DNA of 64,000 nt from Diorhabda sublineata (Eukaryota > Arthropoda > Insecta > Coleoptera > Chrysomelidae). The stretch covers positions 4,293,653 to 4,357,652 of the forward strand of contig NC_079478.1 of NCBI RefSeq assembly GCF_026230105.1, read 5' to 3'. Position numbers and translations under genes: made by a program. This document shows positions 1 to 11,497 of the stretch, piece by piece. The notes beneath the pieces are model-generated. The model worked only from the letters and a program-made list of their open reading frames with translations. It was not told the origin of the DNA and did not search any database. Numbering within the stretch: the first letter of the stretch is position 1; every line of letters starts with the position of its first letter.

Positions 1-149
1 TGCTTTTATATCCAATTCGTTTCTCTATCGATTATTCTCGTAGGTTCTTCAAAAGCAGAAGAGTCTAGGTCACTAATCGAGAGTACTCAATACACGAAGA
101 AAAGTTTTTGACCTCACCTTGCGTCCCAATTTTATTGTTTATTTCAGTT

Positions 150-1052
150 TATTCTTTTTTATTTTAGTTGTATTTATTGGGCCTCTTGCGTTACGTGACC
201 AGTATCTACCATTAGACCGATTTACGTTTCCATTAATACAAAAAGTGGCCTCATCGCAAAATTTACAAAACATTCCTTAAAAAATTTTGTTTTTCCATCA
301 TTAGGTCTAAAAACTCTTCACGTCTATCAAAATCATCATCTGACAACTCTTGAATCAACGTTACTTTGTATGGATAGAATTATTATCAAGTAAAATTTTC
401 ATTACGGATGTTGGTGAAATATTAAGCTTCCATGGATATTTGTCTAGTAATCAAATTTGGATCGTCTTTCAACAGGACACAAAAAACTAAAAATTTGTTT
501 TCGGTTGATGCAGTTTTTCTGCGCCTTGATTTGGATAAATCTTTCACTGAACCATTTTCATTAAACTTTTTTAATGATTTACTGACAGTTATGGGGTTTC
601 GGTTAGGATATAAATTATTAAAGATACAGCACGTTTCTTGTTGACTTCTACGCCTATCACCATATCCTAATATCATTAAAATATCAATTCGTTCTTTCTC
701 AGATAAACGATCCATTGTGACTTCAAAAATAATAATTTATTGAGACGTTAAATTTGTTACTGTAGCAGTTACAGCCACCTAAATGTATTATTTGAACTTC
801 GGCGGAGATAACGCAAATGTTAACACCGAAATTATGGCATTAAGGTATAGGGAACATCAGATGAAAAATAAGGATATCGAAAAGCGAAAAATTTACATCT
901 GGAATAACAAAGTTAATTATTTTTCCGGAAAAAGAAAAGATCTGACAACAATGTAGATACCACCATAATACCGGCCGTATCGCAAGACTTTTGCGCACAA
1001 AAATTTATAAAAATCGGTCCGTTCCATACATAAAACTCACTCTGTATATTTT
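150..1052 (-). pseudogene. Tc1/mariner-superfamily transposase remnant (GYGDR-type HTH), N-terminal half
   Basis: Read on the minus strand, an ATG at 715 opens a 97-codon frame that begins MDRLSEKERIDILMILGYGD and continues with a helix-turn-helix-like segment. This is the N-terminal DNA-binding part of a Tc1/IS630/mariner-superfamily transposase group common in insects. Homology continues in other frames: FYPYKVTLIQELSDDDFDRR near 390-330, then DEATFCINGNVNRSNGRYW near 268-210, which carries the first catalytic Asp in the DEATF context. The frame change and stop near 422 show the gene is broken, and the C-terminal half is missing. The upstream edge near 1036-1052 (AAACTCACTCTGTATAT on the plus strand) may be the outer terminus. 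The 70-codon plus-strand frame at 432 is a shadow. Family assignment is secure; the ends are approximate. Confidence 0.7.
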
Positions 1053-1335
1053 TGGAACCAATTTTTATATGTATATTAAAAGAGATATAAAAAAAGATTC
1101 TTTTCCATATCTAACCTGTTTTGTATCATCTGTTATTCTTGAATTGGCAAAACTGATGCAGGAACAATACAGAGCTACCCAAGCACACCATTTCAAACGC
1201 ATCATAAGTCCGCACATGCTGAATATCATGCCTGGAAAAAAATATTTTTTCAATTCCTCAACCAATAATGTTTCAATGGAGATATTTTATGTACATGAAG
1301 TTTAGAAAAAGTAACCTTTTCTTGACTTAATAAGT

Positions 1336-1925
1336 CTATTAAAATACTACTACTACTGTGCCCATTCAAATCCACGTCGATTTTTGGTCTCGCCAACAAG
1401 TTTCCTCCATAATTTTCTATCCTCAGCCATGTCTACTTCTCCACCTAGTCTCCTCACATCTTCACCAACTTGGTCATTCCATCTTGCTCTTGGTCTTCCC
1501 AGTGGGTGCCTTCCTTCTGGTTGACCTCTCCACGCTCTTCATATTGTTCTCTCTTCATTCCTTCTTCTTACATGTCCTAGCCACATAATCCTTCTACTTC
1601 TTATCACAGCCACAATATCTAGTCGTCTGAGTTCTCTGTTTTCCAGTATTCTCCAGACTCCTCCTTCGAAAACTGTCCGATGTGTCCTCCTTAATATTTT
1701 ATGTTCAAATGTTATTAATTTCTACTAGGTGTGTTTTGTTAGTGTCCACACCTCAGCTCCATACAATAAAACTGACTGTATTATGATTGTGCATGTATTT
1801 TTCGACAGCAGTTCACTTTTAAATAATTTCGATAGGCTCCAATAACATCTATTAGCTGCATTTAACCTCATCTGTATTTCTACTTCTATTTTACTGTTGC
1901 TGTTTATAGTAAATCCTAGGTACTT
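1336..1925 (-). pseudogene. RTE-like non-LTR retrotransposon, reverse transcriptase C-terminus and 3' tail
   Basis: On the minus strand the end of a reverse-transcriptase ORF can be read down to a TAG at 1353-1355. The last stretch is open and contains GRHPLGRPRARWNDQVGED and ends RRGFEWAQ. Further upstream in broken frames are pieces such as NLKYLGFTINS, AANRCYWSLSKLFKS and LLYGAEVWTLTK, which are typical of the post-RT region of endonuclease/RT elements of the RTE type. After the stop comes a short (AGT)n run, the simple-repeat tail usual for such elements. Stops and shifts in the upstream part mark it as a 5'-truncated dead copy. Confidence 0.7.
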
Positions 1926-2789
1926 AAATTTTTCAGAATATCAAAATAAGGTGACAAAAATCGCGGGCGAGAATGCCCTGTGTTGCTCCCGTGGTACGTA
2001 TACTATTTTTTCTCTCGCCGGGATGCAAAGTTAGTCCTTTGTGGTAATTTTTTTCGATTTAATTTTCATTATTGTTAACACATTTTACACAATATATTTT
2101 TTGTATTGATAATAAAGGAATTGATAATTTTTGGATCAGATTGTATATCAATTTCTGGTTCAAATATGTACAATCGAGAAATGAATGATTATTCTTGGGT
2201 ACTACATAATAAAAAGCCAGATAATTTTAAATGATATATTTCTGCACAATGAAATACTTTTATAATATATAACACAGCCATAATTGTCTATTTACTCTCT
2301 TTACATTACACATTCACCAATAATTGGTAATTCAATACGCTTAATATTACAAATTGCTTTTTTTTATCCAAGTCAATCCATTAACAAGTCATTGTTCTAT
2401 TAACCTCTCTTAAATTAAAAAATAAATGCAGTGAAAAGCTAAACAGTACTACAAATTATGCTTACTCTAAGGACGCTGTTAAAATTACGAGTTAAAACTA
2501 ATATTTATCAAAATAATAATAGGGCGCTTTAGTACGGTTTTGGAATAGAATCTTATTTTTCAAAAATAAATCGATGAAAAAATCATTTGCGATTAACTCA
2601 CTCACTCAAATCATCGACAAGGTGAACCAATTTCTCGCAAACTTTTCACAACTCTTTTAGAATAAATGTTTAAAAAGATCAAACTAGACAGTAAGGGCTT
2701 AAATGTCGAAAAGCTAAACCATCTACGTTTTGCCGAGGTTACCGACTAGACGAGGCAAATAAAATGATCTCAGATCTATCTACAGTTTC
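1926..2789. other. AT-rich spacer, no supported gene
   Basis: I see no reading frame or repeat that I can support here. A slightly GC-richer patch near 1950-2035 holds a short, unexplained inverted match (GCGGGCGAGAA and TTCTCTCGCCGGG). Confidence 0.4.
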
Positions 2790-3660
2790 CCAATAAGTCA
2801 TGTGACTGACACACAGATGACGCTGCCATTATCAAATCCACGTCGTTTATGTACCACCATTTTTCAAAAGACTATATGGAAAATTTCATGACATTTCGAT
2901 TAGTCAGAAAAAAGAAACAGTCATTTAAGTGAATCTACTTTTGTTATTTTCAAAACAATTTCGTCTGTTAATTTATTATTGCTTCTTGATAAAAATAACG
3001 TACAAGCTCTGCAATGGCTTCAAAGTGTTATCCGGACTATGCTCCACCGAAAAGAGCCATTTGTTATTGATTTGGATGATGGTGAACGTTCTGGTCGTCC
3101 AACTGAGGCGGTTACTCCAGAAAACATCAAAAAATTCCATAAACTGGTTAAATCTAATGGTAAATTGAAATTGCGCGAGATACCGGATGGAATCAAAGGG
3201 CAGTGTGTTTATCATTATGCATGAATATTTGACCAGGAAAAAGCTTTTTCAAAGTTGGTGTTTAGTCACAGTTGATCAAAAACAACAACGTGTTGATGAT
3301 TTAAAGCAGTGTTTGGCCTTGTTTGACCACGATTTTTTGCGACGATATATTACAATGGATGAAACGTGGATCCATCAATTCACTCACAAAACCCCGTCAG
3401 AATCGTCCAAAGACACTACAGTCAGCTGGGAAAGTTATGGCTCCAATATTTTGGAATGCGCATGGAATATTGTTTATTGACTATATCCAAAAGGAAGAGA
3501 CAATCAATGAGAATACTACGAATTATACACTTCGAATTCCTTTCTCATTCACCGTATAGTCCAGATCTGTTAAGTTCAGACGTGAAGCGAAACGTTTACG
3601 CTCAAGTCGGACGCCGCATACAGCATTTAATAGGAGTCCGAGGCCTAAGTGACTAATTTT
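2790..3660 (+). pseudogene. mariner (irritans-like) transposase pseudogene
   Basis: Fragments of a DD34D mariner transposase run in plus-strand order through shifting frames: a region with DDGERSGRPTEAVTPENIKK and LKLREIP near 3060-3190, then FDHDFLRRYITMDETWIHQF near 3330-3390 (MDETW holds the first catalytic Asp), then SYGSNILECAWNIVYIDY near 3430-3490, and finally SPYSPDL near 3550-3570, close to the last catalytic Asp. Two or more frameshifts separate these blocks. The segment between the second and third catalytic motifs is much shorter than in an intact element, so there is also an internal deletion. It is non-functional. The subfamily is inferred from motif wording only; the terminal repeats were not paired. 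Confidence 0.75.
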
Positions 3661-4399
3661 CGCTATAAACTAGTATTTGAATATCGGTAGAAACCATTCA
3701 ACTCCAGATCTGTGGCGCTTGATTTTCCAAGAGAATTCGAAGTACATCCAATTTTGTTTACAAATTCACAAATCCCTACAGTTCTTGATTACTTGTTTCA
3801 ACATTATTTTCCAGATATTAAGAAGTAAATCACTTTTACATAAATAAAACGAATTCTAGAAGTTCTTGACTTCTATTTTGGACATACTATAGGTGTAGAG
3901 AAAACCTGAATGAAGCACTAATTATTCTAAGAAAATATTTGAATGTACGAGGTGTGGTTATTTAATAAATGTTACAAAAGAAGGTAAGTAAACATCGGAA
4001 GCTTGGAGTGATTGGCGTGAAAAGATTGGGGTACTAAGTTATAGCTAATTTCAAATTAACAAAGTTCTAAGAGACGATACTTTATGATAATTCTAACGGA
4101 GTCCTTACATATTTATGTCTTGAGATGTTAAAATAAAAACATATAGTATATCTTAAATAAAAATTGATAAAATATATGCTACTTTCTATAAAAACCCAGA
4201 AGCAAATACAAGATAAATATCATTTACACTATATATCATTTCACATATTATCAAACGTTCAATTGATACATAAAGACTTCATAATTTTATTATAAAAATA
4301 GTGATACTTCTAAGGAAAAATAAATTTGAAATTAAGCAGAGTAAAATAGTAAAAAATGCGACTTGTCCTAGACAAACCAGAAATAACTAAAAAATTGTA
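3661..4399. other. AT-rich spacer with a solo mariner-end-like sequence
   Basis: There is no supported gene. At 3946-3970 the sequence ACGAGGTGTGGTTATTTAAT resembles the terminal repeat that starts the next element (CGAGGGCTGGCTATTAAATA at 4400). It may be an orphan element end. Confidence 0.35.
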
Positions 4400-5256
4400 C
4401 GAGGGCTGGCTATTAAATAAAGAGACTGCGCGCTTAGAGGGCGCTCTAGACGGAGGAGGTAAAAACGAGTAGTGCGTTGGGTATCTAGATATCTTGTCTG
4501 TGCAAGCCTCATAACAAGTTTCCGTCACTATTATAGTATTTGTGCAGTAGCGGTTTGAAACGAACGGGGATTTTTATCGTACCGAAAACTATGTGTGACG
4601 AAAAACAGAAGCAACGTATCAATCTCAAATTTCTCGTTAAATTGAAAAATGTTCCGACTGCGTGCTATAAATTAATGCAAGAGGCCTATGGGGACAATTC
4701 TCTATCTCGTGCACGTGTTTTTGAATGGTGTAAGCGCTTTAGTGAGGGCCGAGAAAGCAAATCAAAATTGAAGGCAATGTTGATCGTTTTTTTCGACATT
4801 AATGGTAACGTGATGACTTAATGGGTTCCAGAGGGTCAGACTGCCAACCAGACTTACTATTTGTCAGTTTTGGCAACACTGCGAGAACGAGTTCGTAAAA
4901 AACGGGCCGATTTTGCACCAGGACATCGCACCAGCCCATAATGCGCTATCTGTGAAGCAGTATTTGGCCAGTAAGCGCACTCCAGTGCTCGAAAACTCGC
5001 CGTATTCATCAGATTTGGCACCGTGCGAGTTTTTCTGTTTCCGAAGATAAAATCTGCTTTGAAAGGGACCCGATTCGATGGAAGGGGTAAAGCAAAAACG
5101 GCAGAGCTCTTAAAGGCCATCACCAAAGAAGACTTCCAGCACTGCTTCCATCAATAGAAACAACGTTTGGAAAGGTGTGTGGCGATGGAAGTGGAGTATA
5201 TTGAAGGGGAGCATTCGAATGTAGAATAATTTTTATAATAAAAATATTTTTCGTAA
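4400..5256 (+). pseudogene. mariner-family transposase pseudogene, copy A (internally deleted, 3'-truncated)
   Basis: The element starts after a TA at 4398-4399 with CGAGGGCTGGCTATTAAATA, nearly the same terminus as copy B at 61683. The transposase start is readable from ATG 4591: MCDEKQKQRINLKFLVKLKN, then ACYKLMQEAYGD and SRARVFEWCKRFSEGRES, the paired-HTH domain of mariner transposases of the mellifera/SETMAR-like kind. The central part is deleted: the frame ends at about 4821, and C-terminal pieces follow after stops and shifts (LATLRERVRKKR, FGTVRVFLFPKIKSALKGTR, TAELLKAITKEDFQHCFHQ). The match to copy B stops at TTTTTCGTAAC near 5256, so the right terminal repeat is lost. No catalytic triad remains. 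Confidence 0.75.
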
Positions 5257-5389
5257 CAATAATTGAGCGTCCGACATCTTCTAGAACGGTCTAAAGCGTA
5301 GACAGTGTTGCTCTTGTCTATTTGGATGTTTCTGTTGCTTTAAACGTACATAGATAATCATTATTTCGCACATTACACAAATATTTAGG

Positions 5390-6152
5390 GCTGCACCCTT
5401 ACAAAATTCAGTTAGTGCAAGAATCAAAGCCTCAGAATGCTGGTCAGGACTTCGTAAACCAGATGATTGAGCGCTTTCTAACGTTTATCAACATCTTGTT
5501 TTCGCATGAAGCTCATTTTCATTTTAATGGACACGTCAACAAGCAAAATTACGGCCACTGGAGTATAACCAATCCAAAACACAAATATCAGAAATCGCTA
5601 TATTCGCTTAAAGTGACTGTATGGGCTGCGATGTCTGCGCGAGGAATTATAGACACTTACTTTTTTTAAGATGAAAGGGAATGCACAGATACAGTGAATT
5701 TAGAGCGTTATGTGCAGATATTAGACGACTTCTTCGTGTCTGAACTGCAAAACCTTAAAGGTTAAAACCAAAGAACATGGTTCCAGCAAGACGTAGCAAC
5801 TTCACACACGTCCAATAGATCTCTACCGCGTGAATTTTTTCCTGGCAAGTGATCTCCAAGAGAGGTGACATAAGATGGCCTCCACGCAGACCCGATTTAA
5901 CACATGGATTTTTTCCTGTAGAGTTGTCAAATTTGAAGTATACGCTCGCAAACTAATATCCCTGGTATAATCAAAAGAAAATATCCGGCACGAAATGGAA
6001 GTCATCACGGTGAATACCTGTCGAACCGTCATGGGAAATTTTGCTGCTCGATAAAATGAATGCCGTGAGAAGAAATAATTTTTTGAATAAATTTTTCACT
6101 TTTCTCAAAATAATTTTTTAAAGTGTAAACTCGTTTTGGAGACACCTTGTAT
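5390..6152 (+). pseudogene. Tc1/mariner-superfamily transposase remnant (GYGDR group), catalytic half
   Basis: An 84-codon frame (5415-5669) carries the catalytic core start: NILFSHEAHFHFNGHVNKQN, then SLKVTVWAAMSARGIIDTYF. The usual FSDEAHF is FSHEAHF here, so the first catalytic Asp is replaced by His. After a stop, the same frame goes on with LERYVQILDDFFVSEL, then TWFQQDVATSHT (the second catalytic-Asp context, QQD) and REFFPGK. Downstream only a fragmented C-terminus is seen, with a possible outer end GTTTTGGAGACACC near 6135-6152. This is the same superfamily group as 150-1052 but covers the other half of the protein and is a different copy. Dead by stops and the missing Asp. Confidence 0.7.
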
Positions 6153-6742
6153 AATAGAAAAATTCCCAAAACAATGAAGTATTTCATAAGTCGATAAAGA
6201 AATTGTCTCAAATTAAATAAATTCAACTCATACACAATATTCTGCGGATCTGGTTCCTTGCGACTACTGGTTGTTTTCAGATCTAAAAAATATGCTCCAA
6301 AGAAAGAAATTCTAATACGACAAGAAAGTTATCAGTCTTGTTTGAGACAAAAAAATTGTTATTATATCGATTTGAAGGAAATTATACAAATAAGATAAAC
6401 AAAATTTTTGTTTACTGAACCTGGGATCATTGACCGATATCTATCCATTGATCAAAAAGTAAGTTTGTATTGTAAGCGGCCACAAGAAATACCTGATTTT
6501 GTTCTGTGACACTTAACCAGAAAAAATAATCAAAAAACTGATTTGGCAAAAATTCTTTATAAGGTATTATTTATCTAAGACATTTCGTTCGCTTTAATCA
6601 CAGTATACGATAGCACCAAATAAAAATTTGGCTATTCAATTTCAAATAATAATATTTTTTTTACAATTTATACAATGTATAACATAATTCATAATAAAAC
6701 TGGCTGATCACAATACTAATAATATATATTATTTGTTAATGG
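6153..6742. other. AT-rich spacer, nothing recognised
   Basis: I see no gene or repeat that I can support in this stretch. Confidence 0.4.
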
Positions 6743-7490
6743 CAACTCATCATTTTCCAAGATTTTTCTTGAATTTCCTATTAATTTCTGCTACATTTAC
6801 AAGTTTATAAAGGTACAGACATTTCTAATTTAACTTATGTTATTGAATCGACTTTCAATTCTGCAGTTGTGGTATTAACCTTATTTACTGCCCATTTCTT
6901 GATTCCATTTTATTTTAAATCTACTATGATCCTTTTTCTCTATTTTATTTCATATCTTTTCTTTTTACCAATCAATTTATTAGGTCTTTTGGAATTATCT
7001 ACAAATGTTCCAGCCAAGTCATCATTGGACTTTCACTATGTTCCGTTCCTTCAACTCATCATTTTCCAAGATTTTCCTATTAATTTCTGCTACATTTACA
7101 AGTTTATAAAGGTACAGTCATTTCTGATTTCACTTATGTTATTGAATCGACTTTTCAATTCTGCAGTTGTGGTATTCACCTTATTTACTGCCCATTCCTT
7201 GATTCCATTTTATTTTAAATCTATTATGATCCTTTTTCTCTATCTTATTTTATATCTTCCTCCTTTTACCAATCAATCTCAGTAATTCTTTTGGAATTAT
7301 CTACAAATGTTCCAGCCAAGTCATCTTTAGACTTTCACTGTGTTCCGTTCCTTACAACGTTCCTATAACTAATCATTTTCGAAGATTTTTCTTGAATTTC
7401 CTATTAACTTCTACAATTATAAGTGTATAAAGGTACAGGTATTTCTGATTTCACTTATATTTTTGTATCGACCCTTACATTCCACAATTG
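6743..7490. repeat. 310-bp tandem repeat, about 2.4 copies
   Basis: The sequence CAACTCATCATTTTCCAAGA begins at 6743 and recurs at 7052 (spacing 309); a diverged form starts near 7366 (spacing about 314). Landmarks such as TTATAAAGGTACAG, TTCTGCAGTTGTGGTATT and ATGTTCCAGCCAAGTCATC occur in each unit in order. The 138-codon plus-strand frame at 6869-7285 crosses two units and is internally duplicated for that reason. Its Leu/Phe/Ile-rich translation reflects T-rich repeat sequence and I do not call it a gene. Confidence 0.85.
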
Positions 7491-8324
7491 GTACTAACCT
7501 CAAAGAAGTTACCTCCAAAAGTGCTTGCAGAACATGTCACAGTGTGTAATGATAATAATCAATGATTGACGTAGTTCAAATTAATTATTCGAATTCAAAC
7601 AATTAACGAAACAATTTTCAAAACAAAATTGATTTTGATCAAGATAAAAAATCGAAATTTTTACTGCTGGTTGAGTGTTTGGGTTGTTACTTATATAGTA
7701 TCACCGTGTGTCTCGCACAATTTTATTTTTCTACAAAAAATATTATTATTTATAAGAATCCAAATAAAGACTAAGTAATATGTACAAAATATGCTATCGA
7801 GCACCAGTGCCTGGGTCTAGTTCTAACCAAGCAGAGTTTCTATTTTTTAATCGGAAACATAATTTAAATATTCATTCTTCACAATTTTTTTTGGAGATAT
7901 TTTTGGCAGCAATTAATTAAGAAACGATAATTTAAACAGGTGAGTTTAAAATTTCTAACAATAATAGCAGTTATTTATAATAGTACGTATATATAATTAC
8001 GTAAATATTACCCTACAAGGCATTTTAGTGTAAGACAAGAATGTCAAGGCTTTCAGTTGAAAAAAATTTTGACTTTTTGAAAGAAAAGTAACTAGACTTA
8101 CTATAGACAAACACTTAACTGTAATAACAATACCAAAGTACGTTGAATATTATGCACACAAAACTTAAGTTAACAAAAGGTCCTATGTGTAAAAAGGACG
8201 AAGGAAATAATATATTTTTTTCTTAATCCTATGAGGAAACGAGAAATCAAACATGTAAAGGTGTTCTCGAATTATTTTTGTGTCTTAAGGAATCTCCTAA
8301 AATGGAATAGGTAATGAATGAAAT
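7491..8324. other. AT-rich spacer, nothing recognised
   Basis: No supported gene, RNA or clear repeat was seen. Confidence 0.4.
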
Positions 8325-8565
8325 GCATCCTCGCGCACTGTATAGTCCAGATCTAGTCCACAGTGACTATTGGCTATTCTCTGATCTCAAAAAAATGTAC
8401 GCCGGTAAGAAATTAAGTTGAAATGAAGAAGCAATTATTGAAACTGAAGCCTTCTACAACAACGGTATTGAGAAGTTTGAAAAGCGTTGGTATGATTGTA
8501 TAGCTCTTGAAGGGGATAAAATCGAATTTTGGCGGTCTTATTAGTTAGTCACACGACTTATTCCA
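8325..8565 (+). pseudogene. mariner transposase, C-terminal fragment
   Basis: The plus strand encodes YSPDLVHSDYWLFSDLKKMY, which is the last catalytic Asp context of a mariner transposase. A stop follows, then NEEAIIETEAFYNNGIEKFE and KRWYDCI, the usual C-terminal helix region. Only the final quarter of the gene is present. It is closely related to the fragment at 20505-20755, with which it shares the same order of motifs. Confidence 0.75.
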
Positions 8566-9249
8566 GTGATCATTACCTAGGACCTAAATGAAAATAAAGA
8601 TGCCAAGTAGCACAGCTAACTTAGGTGGACATATATATTTGGAAAAAATAAATGTGTGGGATAAATGATAAATTTTTAATATTCACACCTTTTGAGCACA
8701 ATTTGCTCCATAAAAAATATTAAATTAGCATCTTACTTGGTCACGGGGAAAAACCTTCATCGAGTCCTTTGAACACTATAGGACAAAAAGTAACCTGATT
8801 ATTGTGTATACATTTTTAAAATAAAATATAAACACTTGTTATATTTATTTAAGTAAAACAACGAGCCTTGGTAATGTTTATTGTGAAATTTAAAAGAATT
8901 AAATACTGTTATTCGGATACTGCGTTTAATAAAAACTATCCATTTACTGTATCGGTATATGAATTTATGTTAATTTAAATTTTTGATAAATAACAAAATG
9001 GCAGTGACAAAAACTATAACTATTATTAAATAACAACAAAATAGATGAATTAAAAGAGGTATGTTACTAATTTGAATATTATAAGAGAGTGAATACATTG
9101 TAAATTATATATTTTACAGATATTTCAATCGAAAGTGGTATGGAAAATGCTATCTCATTTCATAAAACAGTATTCAATAATATATAATCTTTTAAAAATT
9201 TTCCAACAATACAGATAATTAGTCAATTTTCAATAAGTTAACAAATGGA
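8566..9249. other. AT-rich spacer, nothing recognised
   Basis: No supported gene or repeat was seen. Confidence 0.4.
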
Positions 9250-9745
9250 TATCATAAATTAAATAAAAAGATAAAAGAATGTATTGGTAATGAGGCGTTG
9301 CCAAAAAAATAAAAATGTACAAACCTCTAATAAGACCAGTAATCACGTATGTAATGGAAACAACTGTAATCAACAAAAAGGATGAAGAACTTAAAAGAAC
9401 CGAGAGAAAGATAATAAGAGCTATAACAGATCCAAACACAACACGGGAGGGAGAAAGAAAAACGAAGAAATTGATAAAGAACTGGAGAAGGAAAATATAG
9501 TGAGATCCATAAAAGCACAAAGACTCAATTGGGCTGGGCATATAATGAGAAGAAAACCAACTGAAATGATCAAAAGAATAACGCAACGGACCCCATTGTG
9601 GCCAAGGAGAAGAGGCAGGTTGTGAAAAGACTTTGAGAAACGAAATAGAGGATATAAGAGCACTTAATATAGAGAACTGAAGGGCAAAATACCGGAACCA
9701 AAAGGAATGGAAAATAAATAACAAAAGCATCCAAGACAAACGATA
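9250..9745 (+). pseudogene. RTE-like non-LTR retrotransposon, reverse transcriptase C-terminus
   Basis: A 61-codon frame (9315-9500) reads MYKPLIRPVITYVMETTVIN, then ELKRTERKIIRAITDP. It matches the post-RT region in which a YxxxxRPVxTYGxE motif is followed by an ERKIxR helix. In the next frame the homology carries on with SIKAQRLNWAGHIMRRKPTE and RITQRTPLWPRRRGRL, the GH..R and GR.RGRP region. The frame change near 9495 and a stop after GRL mark it as dead. The long minus-strand frames over this segment (9230-9785) are low-complexity shadows. Confidence 0.7.
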
Positions 9746-9989
9746 AACTATAAACGATAAAAAAAATTGGGGTAATCCATTTCAAACAAAGGATTTTAAA
9801 TTGCTAAAAGCGATAGCCATAATCCAAAGGATTTACAAATGATAATTATATTGATCAGTGTAATAATTATGTAAAAATGTTATAAAAAAATCAACTAGTG
9901 AGCTTAGAACATTTTTCCTAGTACTACAAATCTGTTTAGAAACAAATTTGATCAGAATTTCCATTTACATTGTACACCTGAGGTGTGCA

Positions 9990-10520
9990 GATTATCTTCT
10001 ACTTAATGTGCAATCAAATCTTATAATATCCAAAGTATTTGAACGGTCACTATTAGACAGAATAGATGCAATGACTGCTATTGAAGACCTTATACTAGAC
10101 TATTAATTTGGTTTCAGAAAAACACTCAACAACTCATCATGTTCACAGAATTGTGAACAAAATGAAGTAGAGTCTATAAGAGAAGAGAATATGCACTGCA
10201 GTTACCTTGAATATAAAACAAGCATTCAATAGATAATTGCATGAAGGACTTTTGTACAAAATCAAACAACACCTGCACTATCAATTATATATAATCATCA
10301 AATCATGGCTAGAAGATAGACACTTTAGAGTTGAATTTAGGCTTGCAGTTAAAAGTTGGATTCCATTCATACATATTTTTTGGGAAATCTATCTTTTAAG
10401 GTACAACTCTCCTATGAACTTGGGATATGTGGTAGTGGGTAAAATATTGATACAAATATATGAAAATGGAGAAGCGTTTGCTACGAGACTCCGCAGGGAA
10501 GAGATAACAAAATAAAAAAT
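9990..10520 (+). pseudogene. Jockey-like reverse transcriptase fragment
   Basis: In broken frames the plus strand shows pieces of a Jockey-type RT palm: a FERSLLDRIDAM-like block near 10040, a FGFRKTLNN-like block near 10115 (the QFGFR..HST motif), then the 92-codon frame 10237-10515 with HEGLLYKIKQHLHYQLYIII, KSWLEDRHFRVEF and AVKSW (KSYL.dR.F.V.....S in intact elements). The catalytic (A/F)xDD motif is not present. This is a decayed internal fragment. Confidence 0.6.
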
Positions 10521-11497
10521 ACAACTTTAAATTAGGTTAGTTTTGTATCAACTAAACTGTTTCGAACTGTCCTATATAAATATTCATGGACATGCTCAAA
10601 ATTACCCCAAAAGTTACATATTTCAAGGTCAAGGTCATAAGAGAGTTGTACCATAAAAGATAGAATTAAAAATTATTCTAAGTTACTTGTTAAAATAGCT
10701 TTTTAATTCTATTATATAATAATTATAATAAGAGCTGGGCCGTTTCTATTGAGATGAAAAATGGAAGCCTAAGTATACCATCAGAAAAATACTAATGAAT
10801 GAATGAAATTGGTAGAAGTGTAGAGGTACAATTTCATGTCAACACTCGACGCTGACTTAGACCGTCAAATGGGGTCACGTAGTATAATTTTCACTGGAGA
10901 GATTTACTACCTAGTCTGTTAATCAAATTGTCAGTTATTAAATATTAATGAACTTGTTACACTTTTAACTTGGATACCCAATTTAATAAGTTAAACAATT
11001 TTTAGTTTTGTCGCTGCAGTAATTTAAGAAGATGCTCCAGTAAAAATTGTTCCAAATCATTGGACGATCAAAGATAACATCGAGCGTCAACTTGGAATTG
11101 CACCTAATTGAGATATTCTACTCAGTTGGTAAATAACTTTTAATATCCTTTAAGCAATTATCTATTAACCATATTTTAAAAAAAAGGAATCCATATATTT
11201 CATCAATTTCATCAAAATCCTGATTATTTTAAACCCATATGCCCTTTTTGCAGTATCTGTTGATGCTTTACATATTTGTCATCTTTAAACAAATAAAAGT
11301 CGGCTGCTAACTGTTGAAAAATATTATTTTTTATGTATATATTAACATGTTCTAAAACAACTCTTAATCTAATGTTGAAAATCAGTCACTTTCAACATAT
11401 CAATTTACAAACAGCCTTCTGTGAACCTCCTTTGCCAAATTATATCTCAAATATAAGCTAAGAGAAATCAGTATCTAATAAAAAAAAACAATATAAA
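10521..11497. other. 3' flank of the TSC22 gene
   Basis: This is AT-rich non-coding sequence downstream of the minus-strand TSC22 frame, and part of it is probably its 3' UTR. I saw no long poly-T on the plus strand, so there is no obvious retrocopy poly(A) tail. Confidence 0.4.

Noticed and set aside
6869..7285. 138-codon plus-strand ORF as a membrane protein gene
   Set aside because: It spans two units of a 310-bp tandem repeat and its hydrophobic translation follows from T-rich DNA.
9230..9785. Long overlapping minus-strand ORFs (169, 80, 71 and 63 codons)
   Set aside because: They are antisense shadows of the RTE-like C-terminus on the plus strand and have low-complexity Phe/Ser/Leu content.
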